This document shows, in pieces, positions 1 to 7,412 of a stretch of DNA of 64,000 nucleotides. Position 1 is the first letter of the stretch. The number at the start of each line of letters is the position of its first letter. Below the pieces are notes generated by a model. It ran no database searches. It saw nothing but the letters and a program-made list of their open reading frames with translations, and was not told where the DNA came from. Made by a program: the position numbers and the translations under genes. Source of the stretch: G025836975 sp048751585 (GTDB taxonomy: Bacteria; Pseudomonadota; Gammaproteobacteria; Burkholderiales; Burkholderiaceae_B); the NCBI RefSeq assembly GCF_048751585.1, contig NZ_JAZHOB010000004.1, positions 326,522 through 390,521 of the forward strand, read 5' to 3'.

Positions 1-2
1 CG

Positions 3-77
3 CCGCAGCCGCCGCAACCTGCCGACTCTCCTCGCGTGCCGGTCAATGCTACGCCGCCTCTTTTCAAAGGAGTTTGA
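3..77 (+). CDS. C-terminal end of a T4SS gene (VirB6- or VirB7-like position), cut by the window
   Basis: An open frame runs in from the window edge and ends at the TGA at 75-77. The last residues are proline-rich (PQPPQPADSPRVPV...). The frame stops 3 bases before the GTG of virB8, whose AAAGGAG ribosome site lies inside this gene, so the two are translationally linked. In R388-type operons the gene before virB8 is virB7 (trwH) and before that virB6; the visible residues are too few to tell which this is. Confidence 0.5.
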   Translation, partial: PQPPQPADSPRVPVNATPPLFKGV

Positions 78-80
78 CTC

Positions 81-767
81 GTGTCCGCATCTCTTAAATC
101 CGAAGACGTTGCCGCCTACTTGGAGCAGTCGCGCGGCTTGGAACGGGATCACCTCGGCGAGCTCGTTAGCAGCCGTAAGCGTGCCTGGCAGGTGGCCCTC
201 GGTGCAGGCCTGATCGCCCTGGCCTCCATCGCTGCTGTTGCGGGCCTCACCCCTTTGAAACAGCCACCTGAAATGTATGTGGTCCGCGTCGATAGCGCCA
301 CCGGCTCCATCGACCATGTCAGCAGCCTGGGCCAACCGCTGGAAGACTACGGCCAGCGCATCGCCAAGTATTTTCTGAACACGTACGTGCTGAACTGCGA
401 GGGCTACAGCTGGCAGACGATACAGGAGCAATTCGACACGTGCGCCTTGCTGTCCTCTGCACCCATCCAGACGCAGTACGGCAAACGATTCGAAGGGCAG
501 GACGCCGTCACGACACGCCTCGGTACCCAGGGCACCATCGATGTGCAGGTTCATTCGATCACATTGGGTGCCAACCAGGCCGCCATCGTACGCTTTACCA
601 AGACAGAGCGGGAAGTCACCACGGGCAACATCACCAAGGCTCAGCACCTGATTGCCACCATGGCGTATCAGTACACCGACGTGCCGCTCACCGAAGAGGT
701 CGCCCGCCTGAACCCGCTGGGCTTTCAGGTCATGCGCTATGACCTGGCTGCCGATCTGTCGCGCTGA
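81..767 (+). CDS. virB8: Type IV secretion inner-membrane protein VirB8 (TrwG-like)
   Basis: VirB8 is a bitopic inner-membrane scaffold of the conjugative type IV secretion channel, with a short cytoplasmic N-terminus, one membrane helix and a periplasmic NTF2-like domain that self-associates and contacts VirB9/VirB10. The 228-residue protein fits: a charged N-terminus, a hydrophobic segment around residues 36-58 (WQVALGAGLIALASIAAVAG), then a periplasmic domain. The start is GTG, preceded by AAAGGAG at good spacing. It is the first complete gene of a virB8-virB9-virB10-virB11 run on one strand, in the order used by IncW R388 trw and Agrobacterium virB. Family assignment is secure; closeness to TrwG is inferred from gene order. 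Confidence 0.9.
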   Translation: MSASLKSEDVAAYLEQSRGLERDHLGELVSSRKRAWQVALGAGLIALASIAAVAGLTPLKQPPEMYVVRVDSATGSIDHVSSLGQPLEDYGQRIAKYFLNTYVLNCEGYSWQTIQEQFDTCALLSSAPIQTQYGKRFEGQDAVTTRLGTQGTIDVQVHSITLGANQAAIVRFTKTEREVTTGNITKAQHLIATMAYQYTDVPLTEEVARLNPLGFQVMRYDLAADLSR

Positions 768-794
768 CACCGACAAGGATCTGAAGGAATTCTT

Positions 795-1682
795 ATGTTT
801 AAACATTTCCCCAGTCGGCAGGCGCTGGCGTTGTTTCTTTGCCTGGCCATCCCTGCCAGCGCCCTGGCGCTGGAGACCCCTCGTTCCTCGCGGCTCGACC
901 ACCGCGTGCGCTATGTCAATTACAACGACGCCAATGTCATCCAGCTCAATGCCGTGATCGGCGTGGCCACCCATATCGTGCTGGAGCCCGGCGAAAAATA
1001 CGTCTACCACGTCTTTGGCGATAGCCAAGCCTATGCGTTTACCTACAAGAACAATCATCTGTTCTTCAAACCCACGGCAGAAGACGCCAACACCAACCTT
1101 ATCGTCGTCACTGACAGGCGCGATTACAGCTTCCGGCTCTCGTACAGCGACAATCGCAATTCAGCCGCCTTGTACAAACTCGTGGTTCGTTATCCAGAGG
1201 CTGAAGCCAGGCAACGGACCCAGGTCGCACAAAAGGCTGCGATTGAGCGATCCTTACAAGCCGTCAGCGCGAACATGAACTGGCAGGCCTACACCCGCAG
1301 CGGCGACGCGGCCATCGCACCGGTACACGCCTGGGATGATGGCCGTCAGACCTGGCTGCAGTTTGCATCGCAAGCCGACATCCCGACCGTGTACCGCGTC
1401 ACACCAGACGGCGAGGAAGTCATCACCAATCACCACATGAAAGATGAACGCACCATGGTGCTACATCGCACGTCTGCCTTATGGCATCTGCGCCTGGGCG
1501 ACCAAGTGCTGGCGATTCACAACGGCGCCTACGGCACCACACCCGTACCAGCACATACCGGCACGGCATCACCAGCAGTCAGACGCAGCGTCAAAGGCGC
1601 AGCGGGCCCGCAGGCGCCCGCTGCGGCACCTGTGCCCACCATCCGCATACGCGAAGCCACGCAAGAAAGGAAGTCCCCATGA
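795..1682 (+). CDS. virB9: Type IV secretion outer-membrane core protein VirB9 (TrwF-like)
   Basis: VirB9 forms the outer-membrane ring of the conjugation channel with VirB7 and the VirB10 C-terminus. The 295-residue product starts with a clear Sec signal peptide (hydrophobic LALFLCLAIPASALA followed by LE). The typical N-terminal VirB9 domain follows (DHRVRYVNYNDANVIQLN, then a THIVLEPGEKY-like strand), then a linker and a C-terminal beta-rich domain with an Ala/Pro-rich tail. The ribosome site is GAAGGAA before the ATG. The last codon overlaps the start of virB10 (ATGA), which indicates coupled translation. Confidence 0.92.
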   Translation: MFKHFPSRQALALFLCLAIPASALALETPRSSRLDHRVRYVNYNDANVIQLNAVIGVATHIVLEPGEKYVYHVFGDSQAYAFTYKNNHLFFKPTAEDANTNLIVVTDRRDYSFRLSYSDNRNSAALYKLVVRYPEAEARQRTQVAQKAAIERSLQAVSANMNWQAYTRSGDAAIAPVHAWDDGRQTWLQFASQADIPTVYRVTPDGEEVITNHHMKDERTMVLHRTSALWHLRLGDQVLAIHNGAYGTTPVPAHTGTASPAVRRSVKGAAGPQAPAAAPVPTIRIREATQERKSP

Positions 1683-2806
1683 CGGAAAAGGAACAAGACC
1701 AGGCACAAGCCTCGCAAGAGGGGAACCCTAAAGACGCTAACCTGGAGCGGCAAACGCTGAATCTGGAAGCAACCGGGCGCAGCGCCCCACGTGGTGCCCG
1801 CGCATTTCTGTGGCTCACCATCCTGATCGCTGTGGCAGTAGCTGCCGGCGTACTCATGAAGGTCTGGAGCCGAGAGCCAACAACAAAAGCCGATAGCGGC
1901 CTGGAAGCCGATCAAAGCGGCATTACCAATCGCCTCAAAGCCCCCAAGGTAGAGCGTCCCGCGCCACCTCCAGCACTGCCGCCTCCGACGCCCGAGCCAA
2001 CGGTGGCGCCCAGCTACAACGTCCCGCCACCCATGCCCGCAGCTCCGCCTCCCATCGATGAGCTTACCCAGCGTCGGCTGACCAGCCCGCTACAGGCGGG
2101 TGGCGCAGACGCAAGCGGCACGACCCCAAGCCAGTCAAATGGCCCTCAAGGCCCTTATAGCGATGCTGGTCCCCTGGCCGACAAGCTGCGCCCGCTGGAG
2201 CTGGCCCCATCAGTGGCCGGGCAACTGGGTGACCGCAACTTCCTGCTCACACAAGGCACCATGATCGACTGCACCTTGCAGACAAAACTGGTCAGCACCC
2301 AGTCCGGGCTTCTGACGTGTCTGGCCACGCATGATGTCATGAGCGCCAACGGCAAGGTCAAGCTCATTGATGCCGGCACCAAGTTCACGGGTTATCAGTC
2401 TGGAGGCATACAGCAAGGCCAGGCCCGCGCCTTTGTGACTTGGAACCGACTGGAAACGCCTACCGGTGTCATCGTGAACCTGAGTTCGCCCGGCACAGGC
2501 CCGCTGGGCGAAGCGGGATTGGGCGGACATATCGACAACCACTTCTGGGAACGCTTTGGCAACGCCATCCTGCTTTCTCTGGTGGGCGACTTCGGTAACT
2601 GGGCATCCAATCAAGGGCAATCGGGCAGCAACAACATCCGCTTTGACAACACCGCCGAAGGCGGTCAGGAAGCGGTTGCAAAGATTCTGGAGAAGTCCCT
2701 GGACATTCCCCCCACCCTTTACAAGAACCAGGGCGAGCGTATCGGCATCATGGTCGCCCGTGATCTGGATTTCAGTCACGTCTATGAGCTTGAACCCATC
2801 CACTGA
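1679..2806 (+). CDS. virB10: Type IV secretion channel protein VirB10 (TrwE-like)
   Basis: VirB10 spans both membranes and transmits ATP-driven conformational change to the outer ring. The 375-residue protein has a short cytoplasmic tail, one membrane helix near residues 40-60 (FLWLTILIAVAVAAGVLM), a proline-rich periplasmic stretch (PAPPPALPPPTPEPTVAP), and the C-terminal VirB10 beta-barrel domain (GTMIDCTLQTKLVSTQSGLL, GTKFTGYQSGGIQQGQAR). I chose the ATG at 1679 because it overlaps the virB9 stop as ATGA. A longer frame begins upstream but would run through virB9. The 3' end overlaps virB11 by 23 bases. Confidence 0.93.
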   Translation: MTEKEQDQAQASQEGNPKDANLERQTLNLEATGRSAPRGARAFLWLTILIAVAVAAGVLMKVWSREPTTKADSGLEADQSGITNRLKAPKVERPAPPPALPPPTPEPTVAPSYNVPPPMPAAPPPIDELTQRRLTSPLQAGGADASGTTPSQSNGPQGPYSDAGPLADKLRPLELAPSVAGQLGDRNFLLTQGTMIDCTLQTKLVSTQSGLLTCLATHDVMSANGKVKLIDAGTKFTGYQSGGIQQGQARAFVTWNRLETPTGVIVNLSSPGTGPLGEAGLGGHIDNHFWERFGNAILLSLVGDFGNWASNQGQSGSNNIRFDNTAEGGQEAVAKILEKSLDIPPTLYKNQGERIGIMVARDLDFSHVYELEPIH

Positions 2807-3803
2807 AGCGATCCCCTTTGATCGATCCATTGCGGTTCGCACCTTTCTGCGACCTTTGTCCAAACATCAGGAGGATCCCAATGTCACTGAAATCGCCATC
2901 GTGCGAGCCGGTGAGCTTTACACCCGCACACGCGGTGCCTGGCAGCTTCATGAGTGCCCCAAGCTTTCCTACCCGCACCTGGAGGCCCTGGCCACGGCAC
3001 TGGCCGCGTACAACCATATGGCACGCAGCCCCATTCAATCTGTCGTCCTGCCCGATGGCGAGCGCGGCCAGATCGTATTGCCACCAGCCTGCATTGACGG
3101 CACTTTGGCCATCAATATCCGCAAGCACGCCCAAGTGGCGCTCTCCCTGGAGGAACTGCAGTCGCAAGGTGCTTTTGAGGCCGTCCATGACGCCGCCGCC
3201 CAATACACGCCGGACGGTATTTCGAGAACCGATCAAGAACTGATGGCCCTGAAGGACGGTGGTGACATTCCCGGATTCCTGCTCGCTGCCATTCAGGCTC
3301 GCAAAAACCTGGTCATCTCCGGCGCGACAGGTTCGGGCAAAACCACCTTTGCAAGATCGCTGATCGACCGTGTGCCCGTCGATGAACGCCTGGTCACCAT
3401 CGAAGACGTGCATGAGCTCATTCTGCCCCGGCACAGAAACCGCATTCATCTGATGTATGGCGGCAGGCGCGGTAGGGTTTCGGCCACCGAAAGCCTGGCC
3501 GCCTGCATGCGCTTATCGCCAGACCGGATATTCCTTGCCGAGCTACGCGGCCCTGAAACCTGGGATTACCTGGCAGCGTTGAATACGGGCCATCCAGGAT
3601 CCGTCACCACCACCCACGCCAACGGGGCCGCCGATGCCTTTGACCGCCTGGCGATGCTCATCAAGCAATCACCCACGGGCGGCAACCTCGATCTGCCAAC
3701 CATTCAAGCATTTCTGCGCCAGACCGTAGACATCGTGCTGCATTTCGAGCGGTTCAGGCTGAAAGAGCTTTGGTTTGAGCCCAGGCGACAAGCCATCGGC
3801 TGA
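2784..3803 (+). CDS. virB11: Type IV secretion traffic ATPase VirB11 (TrwD-like)
   Basis: VirB11 is the hexameric AAA-like ATPase at the cytoplasmic base of the channel that powers pilus assembly and substrate transfer. The 339-residue frame from the ATG at 2784 carries the Walker A motif GATGSGKTT at about residues 180-188, an Asp-box region with IEDVHEL, a Walker B region (DRIFLAELRGPETWDYL) and the His box (GHPGSVTTTHAN). The start is inferred: this ATG lies inside the virB10 3' end and begins MSLNPSTEAIPFDRSIAVRT, a normal VirB11 N-terminus. The upstream continuation of the frame is a shadow of virB10. It is the last gene of the T4SS operon in this window. Confidence 0.93.
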   Translation: MSLNPSTEAIPFDRSIAVRTFLRPLSKHQEDPNVTEIAIVRAGELYTRTRGAWQLHECPKLSYPHLEALATALAAYNHMARSPIQSVVLPDGERGQIVLPPACIDGTLAINIRKHAQVALSLEELQSQGAFEAVHDAAAQYTPDGISRTDQELMALKDGGDIPGFLLAAIQARKNLVISGATGSGKTTFARSLIDRVPVDERLVTIEDVHELILPRHRNRIHLMYGGRRGRVSATESLAACMRLSPDRIFLAELRGPETWDYLAALNTGHPGSVTTTHANGAADAFDRLAMLIKQSPTGGNLDLPTIQAFLRQTVDIVLHFERFRLKELWFEPRRQAIG

Positions 3804-3950
3804 ACCGCAGCCAACAACGCCCTGAAGGGCATCCATTTCCATCACTGCGGCCGGGCATCGCTTTACTCGCTCGCATCTACCCCTGAACCCGTGTGAGGCG
3901 CTGCACACGATCCAGGCAGGCCTTGTATGGGCTCGCCTGGAGCTTTACCC

Positions 3951-4868
3951 ATGACCTCATCCACCCGTGTGCCTTTTCACAAGGACAACAATCTGCTGCG
4001 CCTGTCAGCAGCCATGCAACGCGCTCAGCAAAAAGCCACTCAAGCCCTGGCCGCCGCCGCAGAAAGACAGGCCTCAACTCCAACGCCATTCATGCTGCCG
4101 GGCATCAATGAAACGGCGCGCGCCATCCCCAACTACATCGCCCGAAGCGCCATCTTTGCGCCGGTTCGTCGTGGATGGCGCACCATGCACGATGACGCCG
4201 TGTTTCTGGAAGGCAGCAACATCCTGCTCAAAGGTTCTGGCAAGCAGTTGAGCGAAGACCACGCCGACATCTGGATGCACGCCATGTACCTACAGACCAC
4301 GGCTTTGCTGGGCGAAGCGCCTGTCATCAACCGAGCGGATTTCCTGCGCGGCATGGGCAGGCCCACAGGAGGCAGCGCCTATGAATGGCTGCATGAAGGC
4401 ATGAAAGACCTGGCTCGCTTCACATTGTGCATTGAGGCCCGCAGAAAGGATGGCTCAGTCAAATACAGCTATGGCAAACACCCGTCAACACGAGTTCTTG
4501 CCATGCTGGGCGGCTTCGATTACCACGAACCTACCGGCAGCTATACCTTGTACGCCGATCCTCGTTGGGCGCAAATCTTCGGCAACCGAGAGTATGCCCT
4601 GGTGGACTGGGCCAAGCGCCTGCAAATGCGCCATGACCTGTCCAAAAGCCTGCAGCGCCTGATCGGCACATCCGCCGACATCCAGCAAAAATATAGCTTG
4701 GACATTCTCAAGCAACGCGCCCAATACACCGGTCGCATGCGTGATTTTCGAACGAGCCTGGAGCGCAGCCTGACAGAACTGGAAGCGCTGCAAGTAATCG
4801 CAGAACCCCACATAGAAACCGCCACCCGGGGCCATGAACAAGCGGTCTGGACACGACTGGATCGCTAG
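3951..4868 (+). CDS. trfA: TrfA-family plasmid replication initiator
   Basis: TrfA-type initiators bind iterons of a plasmid origin and load the host replication machinery. The 305-residue protein has the conserved TrfA central block (NYIARSAIFAPVRRG, then HADIWMHAMYLQT, FLRGMGRPTGGSAYEWLHEG) and a C-terminal winged-helix region (YALVDWAKRLQMRHDLSKSLQRL). The chosen ATG at 3951 has GGAG eight bases upstream; an ATG eight codons earlier lacks a good ribosome site. Just downstream lies a cluster of direct repeats with DnaA boxes, exactly where an iteron origin is expected. A replication gene inside an element that appears chromosomal suggests a plasmid-derived integrative element, or one able to replicate after excision. 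Confidence 0.88.
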   Translation: MTSSTRVPFHKDNNLLRLSAAMQRAQQKATQALAAAAERQASTPTPFMLPGINETARAIPNYIARSAIFAPVRRGWRTMHDDAVFLEGSNILLKGSGKQLSEDHADIWMHAMYLQTTALLGEAPVINRADFLRGMGRPTGGSAYEWLHEGMKDLARFTLCIEARRKDGSVKYSYGKHPSTRVLAMLGGFDYHEPTGSYTLYADPRWAQIFGNREYALVDWAKRLQMRHDLSKSLQRLIGTSADIQQKYSLDILKQRAQYTGRMRDFRTSLERSLTELEALQVIAEPHIETATRGHEQAVWTRLDR

Positions 4869-4877
4869 ATTCTCCAT

Positions 4878-5037
4878 CGTCATAACATCGCGCCCGACTT
4901 CCAAAAACAGCCGATTCAAGGGTCTTTTCCGGGCTGTGGATAAGTGGTTTCTACCGTCGTCATAGCATCGCGCCTGCATCGTCATAAGATCGCGGCTTCT
5001 CGTCACAGCATCGCGCTTTATCGTCATAGCATCGCGC
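4878..5037 (+). repeat. Iteron array: five 16-bp direct repeats (consensus CGTCATAGCATCGCGC)
   Basis: Copies lie at 4878-4893, 4958-4973, 4980-4995, 5001-5016 and 5022-5037. The last four are spaced 21-22 bp, about two helical turns, so the bound protein would sit on one face of the DNA. Variants are CATAAC, CATAAG and CACAGC in the middle positions. The first copy is 80 bp apart from the others. The array follows the TrfA-like gene directly, so these are the likely initiator binding sites. One solitary iteron near the rep gene is a common arrangement for autorepression, but here it is downstream of the gene. Confidence 0.85.
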
Positions 5038-5135
5038 ATCATTTCTGGAAAACCGCATAAACAGGCGCTTTCCAGCCATCAAAACGCCTTCTACCTTATT
5101 TCTACCTTACTTCTACCAACGAGGCCTGTGAATAA
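4935..5135 (+). other. Predicted vegetative replication origin (oriV) with two DnaA boxes and an 11-bp tandem repeat
   Basis: A perfect DnaA box (TGTGGATAA, minus-strand TTATCCACA) is at 4935-4943 and a second fitting the TTATNCACA consensus (TGTGAATAA) at 5127-5135. Between the iterons and the second box are three tandem 11-bp units (TTCTACCTTAT, TTCTACCTTAC, TTCTACCAACG) at 5089-5121. Their position and base content suit a DNA-unwinding element. Iterons, DnaA boxes and a repeat block next to a TrfA-like initiator make a complete theta-type origin. No experiment is implied; the call rests on this layout. Confidence 0.8.
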
Positions 5136-5251
5136 GTCGGGCTATCCGCTTACCGAACACGCACCATCCTGTCTGCACAACTCCGACCGTCTTGAATCAT
5201 CACGCTGGGCATCCGCACAGCGGCTGCATCGGTCAGCAACGGAGCACATTC

Positions 5252-5307
5252 GCCCTTTCGGGCATCTCCTCTCTCATCCCTCATCACTGCCCTTCAAGAC
5301 ACAGGGC
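5252..5307 (+). promoter_or_regulatory. Leader with two small hairpins ahead of the 5320 gene
   Basis: GCCC-TTTC-GGGC at 5252-5263 forms a tight hairpin. GCCCT/AGGGC at 5289-5293 and 5303-5307 forms a second stem that ends just before the ribosome site AAAGGAAA of the next gene. The second hairpin would occlude or present the ribosome site, so post-transcriptional control is possible. The rest of 5136-5319 shows nothing recognisable. Confidence 0.4.
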
Positions 5308-5319
5308 AAAGGAAATTTC

Positions 5320-5778
5320 ATGAGCACGACCATCGACACCCGCATGCTCAACATTGTTCAGAGAGCCACTCACTACGGCATTGGCACCATGAGCCTGGGC
5401 GAAGCCCTGACCGCCGCTCTAGTGCTCGATCGCAGCGACTGGCTCCATGAGCGAGGCTATAGCATCGCCGAAGCTCTGGATCGAATCGGCCCGGGCTGGG
5501 CGGCCCGCCTCCCCGAGGTGGCCAGGCAATTTCACACCAACGTGACCCAAGCCCGATCTCGATTTTCCTTCGAGATCGTTCCCCACCACCCCGAGACCGG
5601 CGGCTACACCCTGCGCCTGCTTGATGACGGCCAGGAAGTCGGCGGCGGACAGTTCTCTGCACAGGGTAAGTCGGTTCGATTCGCTGACGAGCAGTCCGCC
5701 TACGACGAAGCGTTGGCCGCAGGCTGTTCGTGGCTGGCAGGCAAGCAGGCCAAGGTCTTTCCCGAACGGTCGCACTGA
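5320..5778 (+). CDS. Hypothetical plasmid-backbone protein, 152 aa
   Basis: I do not recognise this family. The 152-residue soluble protein has no signal peptide or membrane segment. It shows a helical N-terminal half (MLNIVQRATHYGIGTMSLGEALTA) and a mixed C-terminal half with glycine-rich turns (GGYTLRLLDDGQEVGGGQF). The ATG at 5320 follows AAAGGAAA closely; a frame continuing upstream to 5128 runs through the origin and hairpin leader and is unlikely to be translated. It lies between the origin and the stability operon, 34 bp before the next gene, so it probably belongs to the maintenance region and may be co-transcribed with stb genes. Confidence 0.65.
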   Translation: MSTTIDTRMLNIVQRATHYGIGTMSLGEALTAALVLDRSDWLHERGYSIAEALDRIGPGWAARLPEVARQFHTNVTQARSRFSFEIVPHHPETGGYTLRLLDDGQEVGGGQFSAQGKSVRFADEQSAYDEALAAGCSWLAGKQAKVFPERSH

Positions 5779-5812
5779 GCGACCCCGTGTTCACCTCAAC
5801 CCCTGGAAACCT

Positions 5813-6250
5813 ATGAATGAATCTCCATCCATAACGCGCTACCGGGACACACTCGCATCCCTGGATCCTCGTATCAGCCTCGCTGCACAGTTGCGCGCGC
5901 TGTTTCCCTTGATCGAGGCTGAGCTGGCTGTCGGTGTTCCCCATGCCGCCGTGCTGGACGATCTGGCCGCCGCAGGCCTGACGGTACAACGCAGCACCTA
6001 CGCCATCACGTTGTACCGCTGGCGCAAGGCCCAGCGGCCAGCAGCCAGCCAACCAGCCTCGACAGTGAAACCGTCCTCATCTCCTCCGGCACTTGATGCT
6101 ATCCAAGGCCGACCGCGCAACATCCAGACACCCGGCGATTTGCGCAAGATTCGCGACATGCAGATAGACCTGGAGGCTTTGCGCCGTGAAGGCCTGGCCA
6201 ATCGTACACAGACTGCTGACAGCAACCCCACCAAAAGGAATAAACCATGA
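5813..6250 (+). CDS. Small basic protein in the StbA position of a stability operon
   Basis: The 145-residue product starts at the ATG at 5813 and ends overlapping the ATG of the ParA-like gene (ATGA), so the two are translated together. The N-terminal half is helical and ends with a helix-turn-helix-like pattern (HAAVLDDLAAAGLTVQRSTY then LYRWRKAQRP). The C-terminal half is polar and basic. In IncW plasmids the ATPase gene stbB is preceded by stbA, a DNA-binding protein that positions plasmid DNA. By place and by the HTH-like segment this could play that role, but I see no clear sequence match to StbA and call the family unknown. Confidence 0.6.
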   Translation: MNESPSITRYRDTLASLDPRISLAAQLRALFPLIEAELAVGVPHAAVLDDLAAAGLTVQRSTYAITLYRWRKAQRPAASQPASTVKPSSSPPALDAIQGRPRNIQTPGDLRKIRDMQIDLEALRREGLANRTQTADSNPTKRNKP

Positions 6251-6954
6251 AAGTCGCCGTCCTGAACTACACCGGCTCCGTTGGCAAGACAGTTGCCGCC
6301 TCTCACCTTCTGGCGCCACGCATGAACAGCGCACAGATCTTTGCAGTGGAATCTACCAACGAAACGGGCGCCGACCTGGGCCTCAATGTCGATCAGCTAC
6401 GCGGTGAACACTTTGGCCGATTATTCCGCGAACTGCTCACCCGCGAAGATGCGATTGTCGATGTAGGCGCCAGCAACATCGAAGATTTTCTGACGCACAT
6501 GATGCGCTATGAAGATGCTCACCAAGAAATGGACTACTTCGTACTGCCCGTCATCAATACCGGCAAGGCCCAGCGCGAAACCATCAAGACCGTGGCTGCA
6601 CTAGCGGAACTGGGCGTTGATCCAGAGCGAGTACGAATCCTTTTCAATCGTGTCGATACCAGCGTGCAGGATGAGTTTCCCTCCATCCTTGCCTATGCCG
6701 CCAAAACAGGTGAAGTGCAGGCGAACCCTCAGGCCGCTATTTACGAAAACGAAGTCTTCGAGCTGCTCGCCGACCAACGCACCACGATTGCCGACGTATT
6801 GGCTGACCAGACTGACTACCGCGCATTGCTTCGGTCTGCCGATCCTGAAGACCATGTTCGCATTTCGCAATTGAGCAACCGACACGCCCTGCGTGCGCTG
6901 GCCAAGCCAGTGGACCGGCAAATGAACGCGGCTTTCACCGCGCTGTTTTCCTGA
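6247..6954 (+). CDS. stbB: ParA-superfamily ATPase of the StbB type
   Basis: The 235-residue protein begins MKVAVLNYTGSVGKTVAAS, a deviant Walker A loop (GxVGKT) of the ParA/MinD superfamily. A Walker A' aspartate region follows (AIVDVGASNIEDFLTHM), then the VLPVINTGKAQRETIKTV and FNRVD blocks seen in StbB-like proteins of conjugative plasmids. StbB in R388 works with StbA to balance plasmid segregation and conjugation. The ATGA overlap with the upstream gene and the 11-bp gap to the next gene mark a three-gene operon. Function is assigned from family and position; confidence is good for ATPase, moderate for StbB. Confidence 0.78.
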   Translation: MKVAVLNYTGSVGKTVAASHLLAPRMNSAQIFAVESTNETGADLGLNVDQLRGEHFGRLFRELLTREDAIVDVGASNIEDFLTHMMRYEDAHQEMDYFVLPVINTGKAQRETIKTVAALAELGVDPERVRILFNRVDTSVQDEFPSILAYAAKTGEVQANPQAAIYENEVFELLADQRTTIADVLADQTDYRALLRSADPEDHVRISQLSNRHALRALAKPVDRQMNAAFTALFS

Positions 6955-6965
6955 GCCCGGCCAGC

Positions 6966-7400
6966 ATGGAATCACACTTGAACTCCAGTGGCGCTCGTAC
7001 CAAGCTGGATTTGCTGTACCACGAGGTGCTGGGTGAAGTAGCCGGCCTCGTGGACAGACTGGAAAGCGCCACCCAAAACCTGGATGCGGTGCAAAAGCAG
7101 ATGCAGACCATGGGCGAAGTTCAGCAAGTCCTGCCTCAGCAACTCAGCCGACATCTCACCGCCACGATGGAAGCGGCAGCCAAACCCATCAACCAGCATG
7201 TCGAACACGTCATTCAGACCATGCTGGATGACACCGGCGCCCGGCTGGATCAATTGGCCCAGAATGCTGCGAAGTACGCCAGCATCGCCCATCAGTCCGC
7301 GCGGCGTATGGCGATCATCGCACTGATCGTAGGCGGCGCAGCAGGCATTCTGGGCGGCTTGTTGGCAGGCCTTGCCCTGGGCCAGAATTTACTCTCTTGA
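6966..7400 (+). CDS. Membrane-anchored coiled-coil protein in the StbC position
   Basis: The 144-residue protein has a long helical, coiled-coil-prone N-terminal part (residues about 10-105, rich in L, Q and E with heptad-like spacing: VAGLVDRLESATQNLDAVQKQ). A C-terminal hydrophobic helix follows (MAIIALIVGGAAGILGGLLAGLAL), which would anchor it in the inner membrane by its tail. It is third in the stability operon and 12 bp before the coupling protein gene, matching stbC ahead of trw genes in IncW-like plasmids. No enzymatic motif is visible. A role linking partition or transfer DNA to the membrane is possible but only inferred. Confidence 0.6.
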   Translation: MESHLNSSGARTKLDLLYHEVLGEVAGLVDRLESATQNLDAVQKQMQTMGEVQQVLPQQLSRHLTATMEAAAKPINQHVEHVIQTMLDDTGARLDQLAQNAAKYASIAHQSARRMAIIALIVGGAAGILGGLLAGLALGQNLLS

Positions 7401-7412
7401 GGACCGGCACTT

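Noticed and set aside
4878..5037. CRISPR array
   Set aside because: The repeats are 16 bp with 5-6 bp between them and lie beside a replication initiator; this is an iteron array. No CRISPR or cas genes are seen elsewhere.
5128..5319. Upstream extension of the 152-aa hypothetical gene
   Set aside because: It would start inside the origin and run through two hairpins; a good ribosome site and ATG at 5320 are present.
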